NCBI GenBank assembly: GCA_003222195.1
Contig: QHVB01000021.1
Span: forward strand, 1 to 46,597
DNA length: 46,597 bases
Reading direction: 5' to 3'
Source: Gemmatimonadota bacterium
GTDB taxonomy: Bacteria > Gemmatimonadota > Gemmatimonadetes > Gemmatimonadales > GWC2-71-9
The notes beneath the pieces are model-generated. The model was given only the letters and a program-made list of their open reading frames with translations. It had not been told where the DNA came from and made no database searches. This document shows, one piece after another, positions 1 to 8,128 of this stretch (positions are counted from its first letter, which is position 1; every line of letters begins with the position of its first letter). The position numbers and the translations under genes are program-made.

Positions 1-829
1 CATTCAGATACACGTCCGCGGCGGCATACAGACTGGGCATCCGATCCGGCCTAACACGCCCGACGAACTCGACATTCTGGAGGCGCAGTTCCCCCGCGAG
101 CCGGAGCAGTGCCCGGCGCTGGCTCCCATCCCCAGCGACGATCAAGCGAGCATCCGGATAGCTGAGCTGAATCCGCGCGAAGGCGCGCAGCACGCAGGCG
201 ACGTTGTAGTGAGCCTCGAAATTTCGGTTCGACAGAAAGATCGGGCGCAACGGCCTGCGCTGGCGGAATGGGAATTGACTCAGGTCGACGATGTTAGCGA
301 CGACGCGTGCGGGTAACCCCACCCGGGCAAACACCTCAACCAGGTACTCCGAAGGGACGACCAGAGCATCAGCGAGCCGCATGACCGCAACGACGCTTCG
401 TCCCCAGCGCCGCAGGTGGTCCTCCGCCTCCCCACTCCGGTAATTCAGAATGACTCTCTTGCGGTACCACTTTCCAAGCAATAGCGCAGGTGTCGGGGCA
501 ATGAGAAAGGAAAAGTACGAGGCAGAAAACACATGCACGACGTCATAGTGGGCCAGGGACCTGAGCAGCGTCCAGACGTAGTGCACCGAGGTCACGAGCG
601 TGCGGATGTATCGAACTCGCTGAAGCAGTCCGAGAAAGACAGGCAGCTTCGGATTAATAGGCAGGAACCCCACCGTCAGGGGGGGGATCGGTCGCAGGCT
701 CTGGTACAACCTCAAGGCTTGGACAGCCTGGCCGCCGAGAATGTCGAGTGAAGGCGCGACAAGACATACGCGAATGGAGCGACCTCCGCCAACTGATTCC
801 ACGGCGGCCCTACCTTTGTTCTGCAGCAT
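1..829 (-). CDS. GT4-type glycosyltransferase, 3' end beyond left edge
   Basis: A group-1 (GT4) glycosyltransferase that should transfer a sugar from an activated donor in surface-polysaccharide synthesis. The minus-strand frame is open from ATG at 829 to the window edge, giving about 276 codons. The N-terminus has the acceptor-domain start 'LVAPSLDILGGQAVQ', followed by 'VVHVFSASYFSF', 'LADALVVPSEYLVEVF' and the donor-domain start 'PIFLSNRNFEAHYN'. Further on are 'LIVAGDGSQRRAL' and 'VEFVGRVRPDRMPSLYAAADVYL', the usual GT4 order. The conserved E-x7-E region lies off the left edge. The ATG shares one base with the epimerase stop (TGATG), so the two are probably translated together. A GTG at 802 is an alternative start. 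The sugar donor cannot be told from sequence. Confidence 0.88.
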   Translation of the reverse strand, partial: MLQNKGRAAVESVGGGRSIRVCLVAPSLDILGGQAVQALRLYQSLRPIPPLTVGFLPINPKLPVFLGLLQRVRYIRTLVTSVHYVWTLLRSLAHYDVVHVFSASYFSFLIAPTPALLLGKWYRKRVILNYRSGEAEDHLRRWGRSVVAVMRLADALVVPSEYLVEVFARVGLPARVVANIVDLSQFPFRQRRPLRPIFLSNRNFEAHYNVACVLRAFARIQLSYPDARLIVAGDGSQRRALLRLAGELRLQNVEFVGRVRPDRMPSLYAAADVYLN

Positions 830-1827
830 CAGCCCTTCTGACTCAGCCCCGCAGATAGGCCCGCAAGTGTCTGGGAACCGTCCACCAGCCACGTCCAGGT
901 TCGTCGCAACCCTTCCTCCAACGAGAATCGCGGGTGGTAGCCAAGAAGCCGTTCAGCGCGCTCGAGGCTTGCTAGCGAGTCGCGCACGTCTCCCGAGCGC
1001 GAAGGCTCTCGGACATAGGCCAGTTGGTAACCGGTAATCCCGCCGATCATCCCGATGAGGCCTAGCAAGGATGTTCTCATGCCGGCGCCAACATTCACCG
1101 GCCAACCGCTCACCGACCCGGCGGGCGCCGAGGCAGCCAGTACGTTCGCGTCGACGACGTTGTCGACATACGTGAAGTCCCGTGTCTGTTGACCGTCTCC
1201 GTACAGCACGGCGGGACGCCCCTCGAGTGCAGCTTGAAAGAAGTTAGGGATGACCGCCGCGTACGCGGCGTGCGGACTTTGGCGCGGCCCGAACACATTG
1301 AAGTATCTGAGGGCGACGCCCTCGATCCGTCCGGCGCGCGCGAATGCGAGTACGTATTGCTCGCCTGCCAACTTGGACGCCGCATAGGGTGAACGCGGGA
1401 GTGGCTCGACTGATTCCGTCTTCGGCAGGACGGGGGTATCCCCGTAGACCGAGCTGGAACTCGAATAGACGACGCGGGTGACTCCTGCCACCTGGCACGC
1501 CTCGAGCAAACGCATGGTCGCATTGACATTCGCCGCGTGGGACGCCCAGGGATCCTTGAGGGACCGCGGCACACTTGGCAGTGCCGCGAGATGGAAGACG
1601 ACATCGATCCCGGCAGTCGAGCGGCGGCAGACGTCGGGTTCACAGAGATCGCCACGGAGGAACTCGATCTCGGCACTCAAGCCTGCGAGATTCGCTTCAT
1701 CCCCGGTGCTGAGATTGTCCACCACGCGCACGCAGTGGCCGAGAGCAACGAGCCGCTCGACGAGATGCGAGCCGATGAAGCCGGCGCCCCCCGTCACCAG
1801 ACACTTTGATCCCCCTGCTGCCAGCAT
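829..1827 (-). CDS. NAD-dependent sugar-nucleotide epimerase/dehydratase (UDP-hexose 4-epimerase type)
   Basis: Extended short-chain dehydrogenase, 332 aa, that probably interconverts UDP-sugars at C4 for the surface glycan made with the adjacent glycosyltransferase. The Rossmann glycine motif 'VTGGAGFIGSHLVE' is at the N-terminus, 'SSSSVYGD' supplies the active-site Ser, 'YAASKLAGE' is the catalytic YxxxK, and 'RYFNVFGPRQ' and 'YGDGQQTRDFTYVDNV' are typical of the GalE/WbpP branch. The frame runs further upstream, but the ATG at 1827 directly precedes the nucleotide-binding strand and gives a normal family length, so the longer N-terminal extension is rejected. It overlaps the glycosyltransferase by one base. 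Substrate (glucose, N-acetylglucosamine or uronic form) is not determinable here. Confidence 0.9.
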   Translation of the reverse strand: MLAAGGSKCLVTGGAGFIGSHLVERLVALGHCVRVVDNLSTGDEANLAGLSAEIEFLRGDLCEPDVCRRSTAGIDVVFHLAALPSVPRSLKDPWASHAANVNATMRLLEACQVAGVTRVVYSSSSSVYGDTPVLPKTESVEPLPRSPYAASKLAGEQYVLAFARAGRIEGVALRYFNVFGPRQSPHAAYAAVIPNFFQAALEGRPAVLYGDGQQTRDFTYVDNVVDANVLAASAPAGSVSGWPVNVGAGMRTSLLGLIGMIGGITGYQLAYVREPSRSGDVRDSLASLERAERLLGYHPRFSLEEGLRRTWTWLVDGSQTLAGLSAGLSQKG

Positions 1828-2010
1828 GTGATTCCTCTTGGTGATTGGCGTTCTCGCGGCACCCGTTCGCACGCGATGGGCACTGCTCGGCTCATTGGCT
1901 CGCAAGCTTGGCGCCGTCGCGCGCAGCGTTCCGGTGCTCCGCCTTCGGCGGTAACCCACAGCCCGGCAACAGCAAACGGAGTTCATCGCCGCAAGCGTGA
2001 GGAGGTGCCC

Positions 2011-2991
2011 GTGGCGTTGCAATTCGAACGATGCGCTGTCGGAGCGTTCGCGGAGGAGATCAAGGCCCTGTTCGTCCGAAACGACGCGGCCGGGTTTCCG
2101 ACTTTTTACGAGCGCGCGTACTCCCGAACCGCATCCGCAGGGGGGATCAGCTGGATCGCCAGAGATGGTCAGGGTAAGCTCGTCGGCCATTACGCGGCGT
2201 TGCCGCGCGCGTTCCACAGCGAGGGCCGGCAGGCACGGGCCGCGCTGCTCGTCGACTTGTTGCTCGACCGCGTGCATCGGAACTTCTGGTCAGCAGCGGA
2301 GCTCTGCCGGCGAGCTGCGGCAGATCTGCGCAAAGCTGGAGACTTCGATTTCGCGTACAGCGATCCGTCACCTGTCGCAAGAGGCATCATGAGGGCAGCG
2401 GGGTTCACGGAGCGCGGCACGCTGGAGCGCTTCGCCGCTCCACTCAACCTCCTCTACAATGGTTTCTTTCACGTGAAGAGTCGGGCGGTTTCCCTGACAG
2501 TCGAGCGAATCGGCGGCTTAGATGACCGGCGCGTAGCCCAAGCATTGTCCGCGCTGCGACCTGGCGCCTATTTCCAAGGTCAGCGGTCGGTCGACCTGTA
2601 CGCGACCCGCCTGGGGCTGGGCGCCCTCCCAACCTGGGAGTGGTTGTTGCTACAGGATCCCCACGCGGGTGCCACTCCCTGCGCGCTGGCCCTCACGGCT
2701 CCCCAGCCCGACAAGCGGGTCCTGCGTATCGTCGATCTGTTGTGGGATGATCGTAGCCTGTCCCTGGTGTCGATCCTCACCGCTGTGACGCGCGCCGCGC
2801 GCGAGCACGGTTACCGGAGGCTCAATATCGTCACGCTTGCTGAGTCGGCGTTTGCGTCAACGCTCAAGCGATGCGGTTTCATCGGTCGCGGCGACGCGCT
2901 CCCGCTGTTCTGGCTCAGCCTACGGCAATTAGACACGCTTCCCCCGCTCCACGACTGGGTGCTCACCGAGTTGGACGGCAGCGGCTGGTGA
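2011..2991 (+). CDS. Double-domain GNAT-type acyltransferase
   Basis: A 326-aa protein with two GNAT-like halves. The first contains 'LVGHYAALPRAFH', 'ALLVDLLLDRVHRNFW' and 'DFAYSDPSPVARGIMRAAGF', the usual strand 4, helix and 'N/D-x-x-S/A...GF' end. The second contains 'RVLRIVDLLWDD' and 'GYRRLNIVTLAESAFASTLKRCGF'. Such proteins transfer acyl groups from acyl-CoA to amines, and relatives occur in exopolysaccharide loci. I start it at GTG 2011 because GAGGAGG lies 6 nt upstream; the frame is open back to 1828 but that part looks non-coding. It is followed after 22 nt by the deacetylase on the same strand, which suggests a pair acting on one glycan: deacetylation then re-acylation. That pairing is inference. 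Confidence 0.75.
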   Translation: MALQFERCAVGAFAEEIKALFVRNDAAGFPTFYERAYSRTASAGGISWIARDGQGKLVGHYAALPRAFHSEGRQARAALLVDLLLDRVHRNFWSAAELCRRAAADLRKAGDFDFAYSDPSPVARGIMRAAGFTERGTLERFAAPLNLLYNGFFHVKSRAVSLTVERIGGLDDRRVAQALSALRPGAYFQGQRSVDLYATRLGLGALPTWEWLLLQDPHAGATPCALALTAPQPDKRVLRIVDLLWDDRSLSLVSILTAVTRAAREHGYRRLNIVTLAESAFASTLKRCGFIGRGDALPLFWLSLRQLDTLPPLHDWVLTELDGSGW

Positions 2992-3013
2992 TTCCCAAAT
3001 CTGTGTCGAGACC

Positions 3014-4045
3014 ATGACAGAACCGGTTACCCTCGTCGTTTCAATCGACGTCGAGGAGGACAACTGGAAGGGAGCCCGCACCGGGGTCACCGTGGAAAAC
3101 GTGCGCCAGCTTCCGCGCCTCGATCGGCTGTTCGAGCGACTCGGGGTTCGCCCCACGTATTTCACGACGTATCAGGTGGCAATCCACCCCTGGGCGGTCC
3201 GCGTGCTACAGGAGACGCGGGCGCGCGGGACGGCCGAGATCGGCGCCCACCTGCATCCGTGGAACACACCGCCCATCGAGGAAGCGTTTGTCCCGCGCAA
3301 CACGATGCTCGTAAATCTCCCTGCTCGGCTGCAAGCAGCGAAGATCGACACGCTCAACGACGCGCTCCGCACTGGCATGGGACATCGACCGCTCGCCTTT
3401 CGGGCCGGCCGCTGGGCCTTCGGGCCAAGCACGGCGGCGGCCCTGCTGACCCGTGGGTATCGCGTCGACAGCAGTGTGACGCCGTTTGTCAGTTGGGAGG
3501 ACTGTGACGATGGCCCGACACACATCGGCGCGCCGCTACACGTATACCGCCTCGATGGCCAAGGAGACGTACGGAATCCCGTTTCCGGGGGCCCATTGAT
3601 CGAGGTGCCGCTCTCTTGGGGATACAACCGCGGCTCGTGGTCGTCTTGGACGCGCCTCCAGCCGCTGCTCCAAAGGCCCGTGGTCCGACGCCTGCGGCTC
3701 GCCGGGATCGCGGCTCGCTTGCGCCTGTTCAGGCGGATCTGCCTCAGCCCGGAATCCAGCTCCGTGGCTGACATGCTCACGCTGTCGCGTCGCTTGACTG
3801 ACCAGGGCGTGCGGTATTTGCACATCTCATGGCACAGCGTCAGCCTCAAGCCCGGTTTGACTCCCTACACCGCGACGACCGCCGACGTCGAGCGGCTGTA
3901 CGCCGCCATCGAGTCTTACATCGATCGGCTCGCGGCCATGGTGCCCATCAGGTTTCGAACCGTGAGCGAGGCAGCTGAGATCCTCGCCCCCCCCGCCGGT
4001 GACCTAAAGGCCACCCGATCGGGTCATCCGACGGCCTGCCGCTGA
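3014..4045 (+). CDS. NodB-type polysaccharide deacetylase
   Basis: Carbohydrate esterase 4 family member, 343 aa, expected to remove N- or O-acetyl groups from a surface glycan using a divalent metal. Motif 1 is 'SIDVEEDNW' (D12, D16), the metal-binding pair is 'GAHLHPW' (H79, H81), motif 3 is 'FRAGRW' (R130-W134), and the C-terminal 'YLHISWHS' holds H270 and H274. No signal peptide is visible, so it may act on a cytoplasmic or lipid-linked intermediate. The layout resembles deacetylases of exosortase-linked exopolysaccharide loci. It follows the GNAT gene by 22 nt. Its last 22 bases overlap the 3' end of the acyl carrier protein gene on the opposite strand. No strong ribosome site is visible before the ATG. 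Confidence 0.86.
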   Translation: MTEPVTLVVSIDVEEDNWKGARTGVTVENVRQLPRLDRLFERLGVRPTYFTTYQVAIHPWAVRVLQETRARGTAEIGAHLHPWNTPPIEEAFVPRNTMLVNLPARLQAAKIDTLNDALRTGMGHRPLAFRAGRWAFGPSTAAALLTRGYRVDSSVTPFVSWEDCDDGPTHIGAPLHVYRLDGQGDVRNPVSGGPLIEVPLSWGYNRGSWSSWTRLQPLLQRPVVRRLRLAGIAARLRLFRRICLSPESSSVADMLTLSRRLTDQGVRYLHISWHSVSLKPGLTPYTATTADVERLYAAIESYIDRLAAMVPIRFRTVSEAAEILAPPAGDLKATRSGHPTACR

Positions 4046-4284
4046 GCCTCTATAAAAGCCGCAATGCTCTCGATGGAGCGGAAGTCCTCGGGCTCCAGCG
4101 ACTCCATCTCGACATGGATTCCAAACCTGCGCTCCAGCTGCAGCAGCAGCTCCACGAACCCGAGCGAGTCTAGCAGGCCCGTCGCCAGTAGATTCGTGTC
4201 GTGCGACGGTACTTCAATCTTGAGGACATCTGCGAACAGCGCGGCGATTTGGTTCCGCAACCCGGCTAGCTCCTGTGTGATCAC
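4024..4284 (-). CDS. Free-standing acyl/peptidyl carrier protein
   Basis: An 86-aa carrier protein. The phosphopantetheine serine is Ser40 in 'GLLDSLGFVELLLQLE', followed by the acidic helix 2 and 'DFRSIESIAAFIE' of helix 4. It should be converted from apo to holo form by a phosphopantetheinyl transferase (an AcpS-type gene lies at 8129-8506) and loaded by the adenylation enzyme two genes upstream. It is the last gene of the LLM / adenylation / formyltransferase / ACP unit. The GTG start overlaps the formyltransferase stop (GTGA). The sequence differs from housekeeping fatty-acid AcpP ('DSLD' is replaced by 'DSLGF'), which supports a dedicated pathway role. Confidence 0.9.
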   Translation of the reverse strand: MITQELAGLRNQIAALFADVLKIEVPSHDTNLLATGLLDSLGFVELLLQLERRFGIHVEMESLEPEDFRSIESIAAFIEAQRQAVG

Positions 4285-5267
4285 TCACGTCCTCCGTTTT
4301 CGGTCTCGAATTGCTGTCCGGGGCGCAGCGTGCGGCTCGCGTAGACGAGCTGCCCATCGGTCAGTACCCGATGCACCAGGACCCATTCATCCGCGCATGC
4401 CACCCGCACCGCTCCACCCACAACATCGCTCACAGCTCCGGGCGGCGCTGCACAGCGTACCCCCGTGCGAGTCGCCTTCACCACCGCGACCTGGCGCCCG
4501 TCCACGCGACCCACGGGATGCCCCCACGGGGAGCGAAAGGGCACGTAGTCGCAGGCGCGCGTGAAATTGACGACGTCGCGGGCTGGCCGCGGCCAGATCA
4601 GCTGGCCCCCCTGGGGAACGTCTCTCCCGTAATAGCTCCGACGCGACCGATTCTGAGCGATCGCCGGGATCGCCGCTGGATTCGTGGCGGCGGTGTCCAC
4701 GAGACGGGCGATCAAGGGGACGCCCGCTTGCACGCACTTCACGCTGACGGTCAACGCGCTGTCACGTTCCTCGATGTCGAAGGACGCCTGGTAAGCGATC
4801 GGGCCAGCATCGACCTCAGGCACCATGCGATGGATCGTGACCGCGTGCGTGGTCTCGCCCCGAAACAGCGCCCAACTCACCGGATTGCGGCCGGCGTACT
4901 CGGGCAGCGGACCGGGATGCATGTTGTAACTCCCCAACCGCGAGGCGTTGAGGACCGCTCCTGGGACGAGGTAGAGCGAGTGCACGTTCAAGAGGAGATC
5001 CACATCCGCCGCGCGGACGCGCTCGGAGAATCCCCGCTCCCTCACCCACTCTGCAGGCCAGCACGGGCAGCCCAGCCGCTCGGCGAGGTCCCGAACCGGG
5101 GAAGGGCTGTCCGGCCGTGCCGCGCCGGAGGTCATCACGGCCACGACCACGTGCCCGCGTTCGGCGATCATTCGGAGCACCTGCGCCCCAGCAGCCTCCT
5201 CGGCGAGGAGCAATATTCTTAAGCGGGCGCGGGACTCCGGCCGTGGACCCGTGGTACGGTCGATCAT
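4281..5267 (-). CDS. Fmt-like formyltransferase (formyl-THF dependent)
   Basis: A 328-aa formyltransferase that should move the formyl group of 10-formyltetrahydrofolate to an amine or hydroxylamine. The catalytic triad is visible: N115 and H117 in 'SYNMHPGPLPEYAGRNP' and D153 in 'VPEVDAGPIAYQ'. A C-terminal part (about 200-310) resembles the OB-fold extension of methionyl-tRNA formyltransferase. The housekeeping Fmt would normally sit beside def or rsmB, and here the gene is locked between an adenylation enzyme and a carrier protein, so a carrier-bound amino acid or a sugar amine is the likelier substrate (inference). ATG at 5267 overlaps the adenylation stop (ATGA). The longer upstream frame is rejected because it lies inside the adenylation gene. 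Confidence 0.85.
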   Translation of the reverse strand: MIDRTTGPRPESRARLRILLLAEEAAGAQVLRMIAERGHVVVAVMTSGAARPDSPSPVRDLAERLGCPCWPAEWVRERGFSERVRAADVDLLLNVHSLYLVPGAVLNASRLGSYNMHPGPLPEYAGRNPVSWALFRGETTHAVTIHRMVPEVDAGPIAYQASFDIEERDSALTVSVKCVQAGVPLIARLVDTAATNPAAIPAIAQNRSRRSYYGRDVPQGGQLIWPRPARDVVNFTRACDYVPFRSPWGHPVGRVDGRQVAVVKATRTGVRCAAPPGAVSDVVGGAVRVACADEWVLVHRVLTDGQLVYASRTLRPGQQFETENGGRE

Positions 5268-6886
5268 CGCGCGCGCGCCCCGGTCTCCTGAAAGGCATCT
5301 CGGAGCCGCGGCCGGTCGATCTTGCCGTTGGAATTCTTGGGGAGCGCATCGAAGGCCAACCAGCGCGACGGCAGCATGTAGTGCGGCACGAGCTTCGTTA
5401 GTGCCTCGCGCACCGCGACCGGGGTCACAGTATCCACCAGATCGGGTACGTAGGCGCAGCACACCGCCATCCCCTCGAACCCACTGCTGGGTACCGCCAC
5501 TACGGCGCACTCCCGGAGGCTGCCGAGGCTCTGGAGTGCCGCCTCGATCTCGCCGAGCTCGATGCGATAGCCGCGTGACTTGATCTGGGTGTCGGCGCGC
5601 CCTGCGTAATAGACTAGCCCATCCTCGCCTACACGTGCGAGGTCACCAGTCCTGTAGACCCGCTCACCGCTGGCGGTCCCGGGATGCGGATGGAACGCGG
5701 CCACCGTCTTCTCCGGGTCGCGCCAATACCCCGGGCTGAGGCCCACCCCAGCGATGTAGAGGTCGCCCAGCTTCCCGGGGCGCACGGGCCGCCGCGCTGC
5801 ATCGAGCACGAGCAGCTCCTCTCCCGGGCAGGGCCGGCCGATCGGAATCTCTTCACGCTCGTCCGCTGGACACTTCGGCACCGTGTAGTAGCTACTCGCG
5901 ATCGTCGTTTCCGTAGGGCCATAGAGATTCGTGAACGAGGCGTGCGGCAGCCGCTGCATCCAGTAGATCAGCGTGGGGGTGGGCAGCACCTCGCCGCACC
6001 ACAACACTCGGCGCAGGGCGGGAAAATCGCCGTCGCGCAGCGCGTTGAAACTCGCCACGTAGTTCAACACAGACGGTACCGAGAACCATTGGGTGAGCTC
6101 ACTGTCTCGGATGAATTGGGCGAGCTTGTGAGGCAGCAAGCTCAGCTCCGCCGTAACCGGGTACAGCGCGGCACCTGCGCGAAGCGTACCGAACACGTCG
6201 AAGGTAGACAGGTCGAAGTGCAGTGGTGGGTGCCACGAAATGCGGTCGGATGTGCTCGTCCCAAAGTAGTCGCGAGCCCAGCGGAGAAACGGCAGAACGT
6301 TGCCATGTGTAATCACCACGCCCTTGGGAACGCCTGTCGACCCCGACGTGAAGAGAATCTGCGCGGGGTCGTCCGCGTTGTTCTGACGCTCCGGCGGTGC
6401 GGTCGAGTAGCGGCTCAAGTCGGCCCAGGAGAAGCGCGGCGTGACACGGGAGCCTCCAGCGGGTTGGGTCGACATCCACCCCACGTCATGCTCGGCTGCG
6501 AACCGCGTATCCGCGAACAGTTCGTTCAGCAGGCGCACCACTGGCCCTCCCCCTCCACCTCCCTCCGCCGCGAGGATCCAGCGGTCCTCGCAGGACGCGA
6601 TCATCTTCTCGACGCGCGGGGCGGGACTCGTGGAGTCGAGGGGGACGTAGATCGCGTCCGCCTTGAGCACGCCCAGCATGGCCACCACCACAGCGGGCGA
6701 CTTGGGCATGAGCAGGCAGACACGATCGCCCCGTCGCACGCCCGCCTCCCGCAACAATCGGGCGAGCCGGTTGCTCTGTTGCTCGAGCTCAGCGTACGTC
6801 AGTCGCTCGTCCCGCGACACGACCGCGGGTGCGTCCGGCCGGCGCACGGCCTGCGCGGTGATCCCGTCCTGCAGCAGCTCGCTCAC
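5264..6886 (-). CDS. Stand-alone amino-acid adenylation enzyme (NRPS A-domain)
   Basis: A 540-aa ANL-superfamily enzyme consisting of just an A-domain: it should activate an amino acid as the aminoacyl-AMP and load it on the carrier protein. Core motifs in order: A3 'LFTSGSTGVPKG' (179-189), A4 'HFDLSTFDVFG' (223-233), A5 'NLYGPTETT' (320-328), A7 'YRTGDL' (411-416), A8 'GRADTQIKSRGYRIELGEIE' (429-448) and A10 'PKNSNGKID' (517-525). Hand alignment to PheA puts Asp at the 235 position (D225), as in enzymes binding an alpha-amino group. No condensation, thiolation or thioesterase domain is attached. GTG at 6886 overlaps the upstream stop (GTGA). A run of six glycines (109-114) is coded by a G-rich patch. 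Confidence 0.92.
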   Translation of the reverse strand: MSELLQDGITAQAVRRPDAPAVVSRDERLTYAELEQQSNRLARLLREAGVRRGDRVCLLMPKSPAVVVAMLGVLKADAIYVPLDSTSPAPRVEKMIASCEDRWILAAEGGGGGGPVVRLLNELFADTRFAAEHDVGWMSTQPAGGSRVTPRFSWADLSRYSTAPPERQNNADDPAQILFTSGSTGVPKGVVITHGNVLPFLRWARDYFGTSTSDRISWHPPLHFDLSTFDVFGTLRAGAALYPVTAELSLLPHKLAQFIRDSELTQWFSVPSVLNYVASFNALRDGDFPALRRVLWCGEVLPTPTLIYWMQRLPHASFTNLYGPTETTIASSYYTVPKCPADEREEIPIGRPCPGEELLVLDAARRPVRPGKLGDLYIAGVGLSPGYWRDPEKTVAAFHPHPGTASGERVYRTGDLARVGEDGLVYYAGRADTQIKSRGYRIELGEIEAALQSLGSLRECAVVAVPSSGFEGMAVCCAYVPDLVDTVTPVAVREALTKLVPHYMLPSRWLAFDALPKNSNGKIDRPRLRDAFQETGARAR

Positions 6887-7908
6887 AGCGCCACGCGACT
6901 CGTCGCCCGCTCAAACACGACGCGGATGTGCTCCAGCTCCTCCGGGCTCGCCGGAACGTCGAGGATGAACGTGCGGTAGCCGGCAGCCACATACCGGGCG
7001 ACTTCGTCCGCCACTCGCTCGTAGCTGCCCACGAGATAGGGGCAGAACGTTTTGTAATTCTCGAAGGGAACCAGCCAATAGGGGTTCTGTTCCGGATCAC
7101 CGCCCACTCTGCCGAGTTCTGAGAGCTGGCTGTGCCACACCGAGTCGGACACCTTCATCGCCAACTGGTGGGTGAGTTGCCCCTTCCGATCCTCGGGAAA
7201 CCGGGCGCGCGCCGTGCTCCAGGCCGCGTCCGCCGTGTCGCGCGCGATGATTCCGATCCGAATGCCCGACTCGCCCGCATCCATGGCCGAGCCCGCGTAC
7301 TCGGCGGCAGGCTTCGGATACTGGACCGCCGTCGCACCGAGGGACCGGGCGGCCTCGACCCCTGCCGCCGAAGACCCGGACATAAACACGCCCGGCACAA
7401 GGTCGGCCGGCAGCGACGGCGTCATCTTCAGGTTTGTGACCCGGTAATAATGGCCCTCGTGCGTCACGGGCTGCCCGCCTCGGAGCAGCGCCATGACCAG
7501 CGAGGTGTACTCGACCAGCCTGGTGTATCGCTCGTCGTGCGGGGTGGGATCGTTGAGCGCGTTCAGGTCGGTCTTGAACCCGCCCGCGACCATATTCAGG
7601 TACACGCGCCGCCCGTAGAAGAACCCGAGCGAGGCCACCATCTTGGCGACTGAATAGGGGTGCATGTAGATCGGCTGCACCGCGACCAGAGGGCAGAGAC
7701 GCTCCGTGTGGGTGATGACCATCTGTGCCACCAGCCACGGGTCGACCAGCCCGTTGTCGGTGTAGACCAGAATACCCTCGCACCCCGCGGCCTCGCTCCA
7801 TTGAGCGATGTCAATCACCTGACGGCGGTAGCTCCCCGGCTCCACCAGATTCGACGGGGGACAGGTGGAGAAGATCTTGATCGACTGGCCGTTCGAGTCG
7901 GCTGGCAT
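6883..7908 (-). CDS. Luciferase-like (LLM) flavin-dependent monooxygenase
   Basis: A 341-aa bacterial-luciferase-fold oxidoreductase related to alkanesulfonate monooxygenase SsuD. Visible are 'AAGCEGILVYTDNGLVDPW' near the N-terminus, 'ERLCPLVAVQP', 'RRVYLNMVAGGF', 'HDERYTRLVEYTSLVMALL' and 'VFMSGSSAAGVEAA', the flavin-phosphate site. It should use reduced FMN from a separate reductase and oxygen. It is the first gene of the four-gene unit with the A-domain, formyltransferase and carrier protein, where it could hydroxylate or oxidise the tethered substrate; a sulfur-scavenging role is less likely because no ssu transport genes are present. ATG at 7908 has GGAG 8 nt upstream. It overlaps the adenylation gene by 4 nt. 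Confidence 0.88.
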   Translation of the reverse strand: MPADSNGQSIKIFSTCPPSNLVEPGSYRRQVIDIAQWSEAAGCEGILVYTDNGLVDPWLVAQMVITHTERLCPLVAVQPIYMHPYSVAKMVASLGFFYGRRVYLNMVAGGFKTDLNALNDPTPHDERYTRLVEYTSLVMALLRGGQPVTHEGHYYRVTNLKMTPSLPADLVPGVFMSGSSAAGVEAARSLGATAVQYPKPAAEYAGSAMDAGESGIRIGIIARDTADAAWSTARARFPEDRKGQLTHQLAMKVSDSVWHSQLSELGRVGGDPEQNPYWLVPFENYKTFCPYLVGSYERVADEVARYVAAGYRTFILDVPASPEELEHIRVVFERATSRVAL

Positions 7909-8102
7909 GAAAGGTCTCCGAGACGTCGGACTGCGCCGCGCGCCAGGATTCGTGGCCGCAGGGTGCTCGTGCTCCTCCCGAGCGACGACATCGCAAGAGC
8001 CGAGCTATCGTGCCGACGCACCCCTAGCGGTTCTAACTCGTTGTAAACAAATATGTTGTCTCTGGTAGCCCGGATCGCTCGCAGCGCCAGCGTGTTCCGG
8101 CG

Positions 8103-8124
8103 AGTGCTGTAAGCTTGCAACACT
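8103..8124. promoter_or_regulatory. Imperfect 22-bp palindrome in the control region of the LLM unit
   Basis: The 220-nt gap 7909-8128 between acpS and the LLM gene is the longest gap on this side of the window. It holds a palindrome centred on AAGCTT, with arms AGTGCTGTAAG and CTTGCAACACT. Nine of 11 positions pair, with one G-T wobble and one mismatch. Next to it, 8036-8062 is unusually AT-rich for this genome. This could be an operator, or a weak terminator for the upstream operon, before a promoter of the LLM unit. I see no convincing -35/-10 pair. Confidence 0.35.
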
Positions 8125-8128
8125 TCCG

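Noticed and set aside
1939-1951. Small hairpin CCGCC-TTC-GGCGG before the GNAT gene
   Set aside because: A 5-bp stem without a T-run is expected by chance in GC-rich DNA; not called as terminator or attenuator.
5684-6979. 431-codon frame opposite the adenylation gene
   Set aside because: The sense strand holds all A-domain core motifs in order; the antisense product is low complexity.
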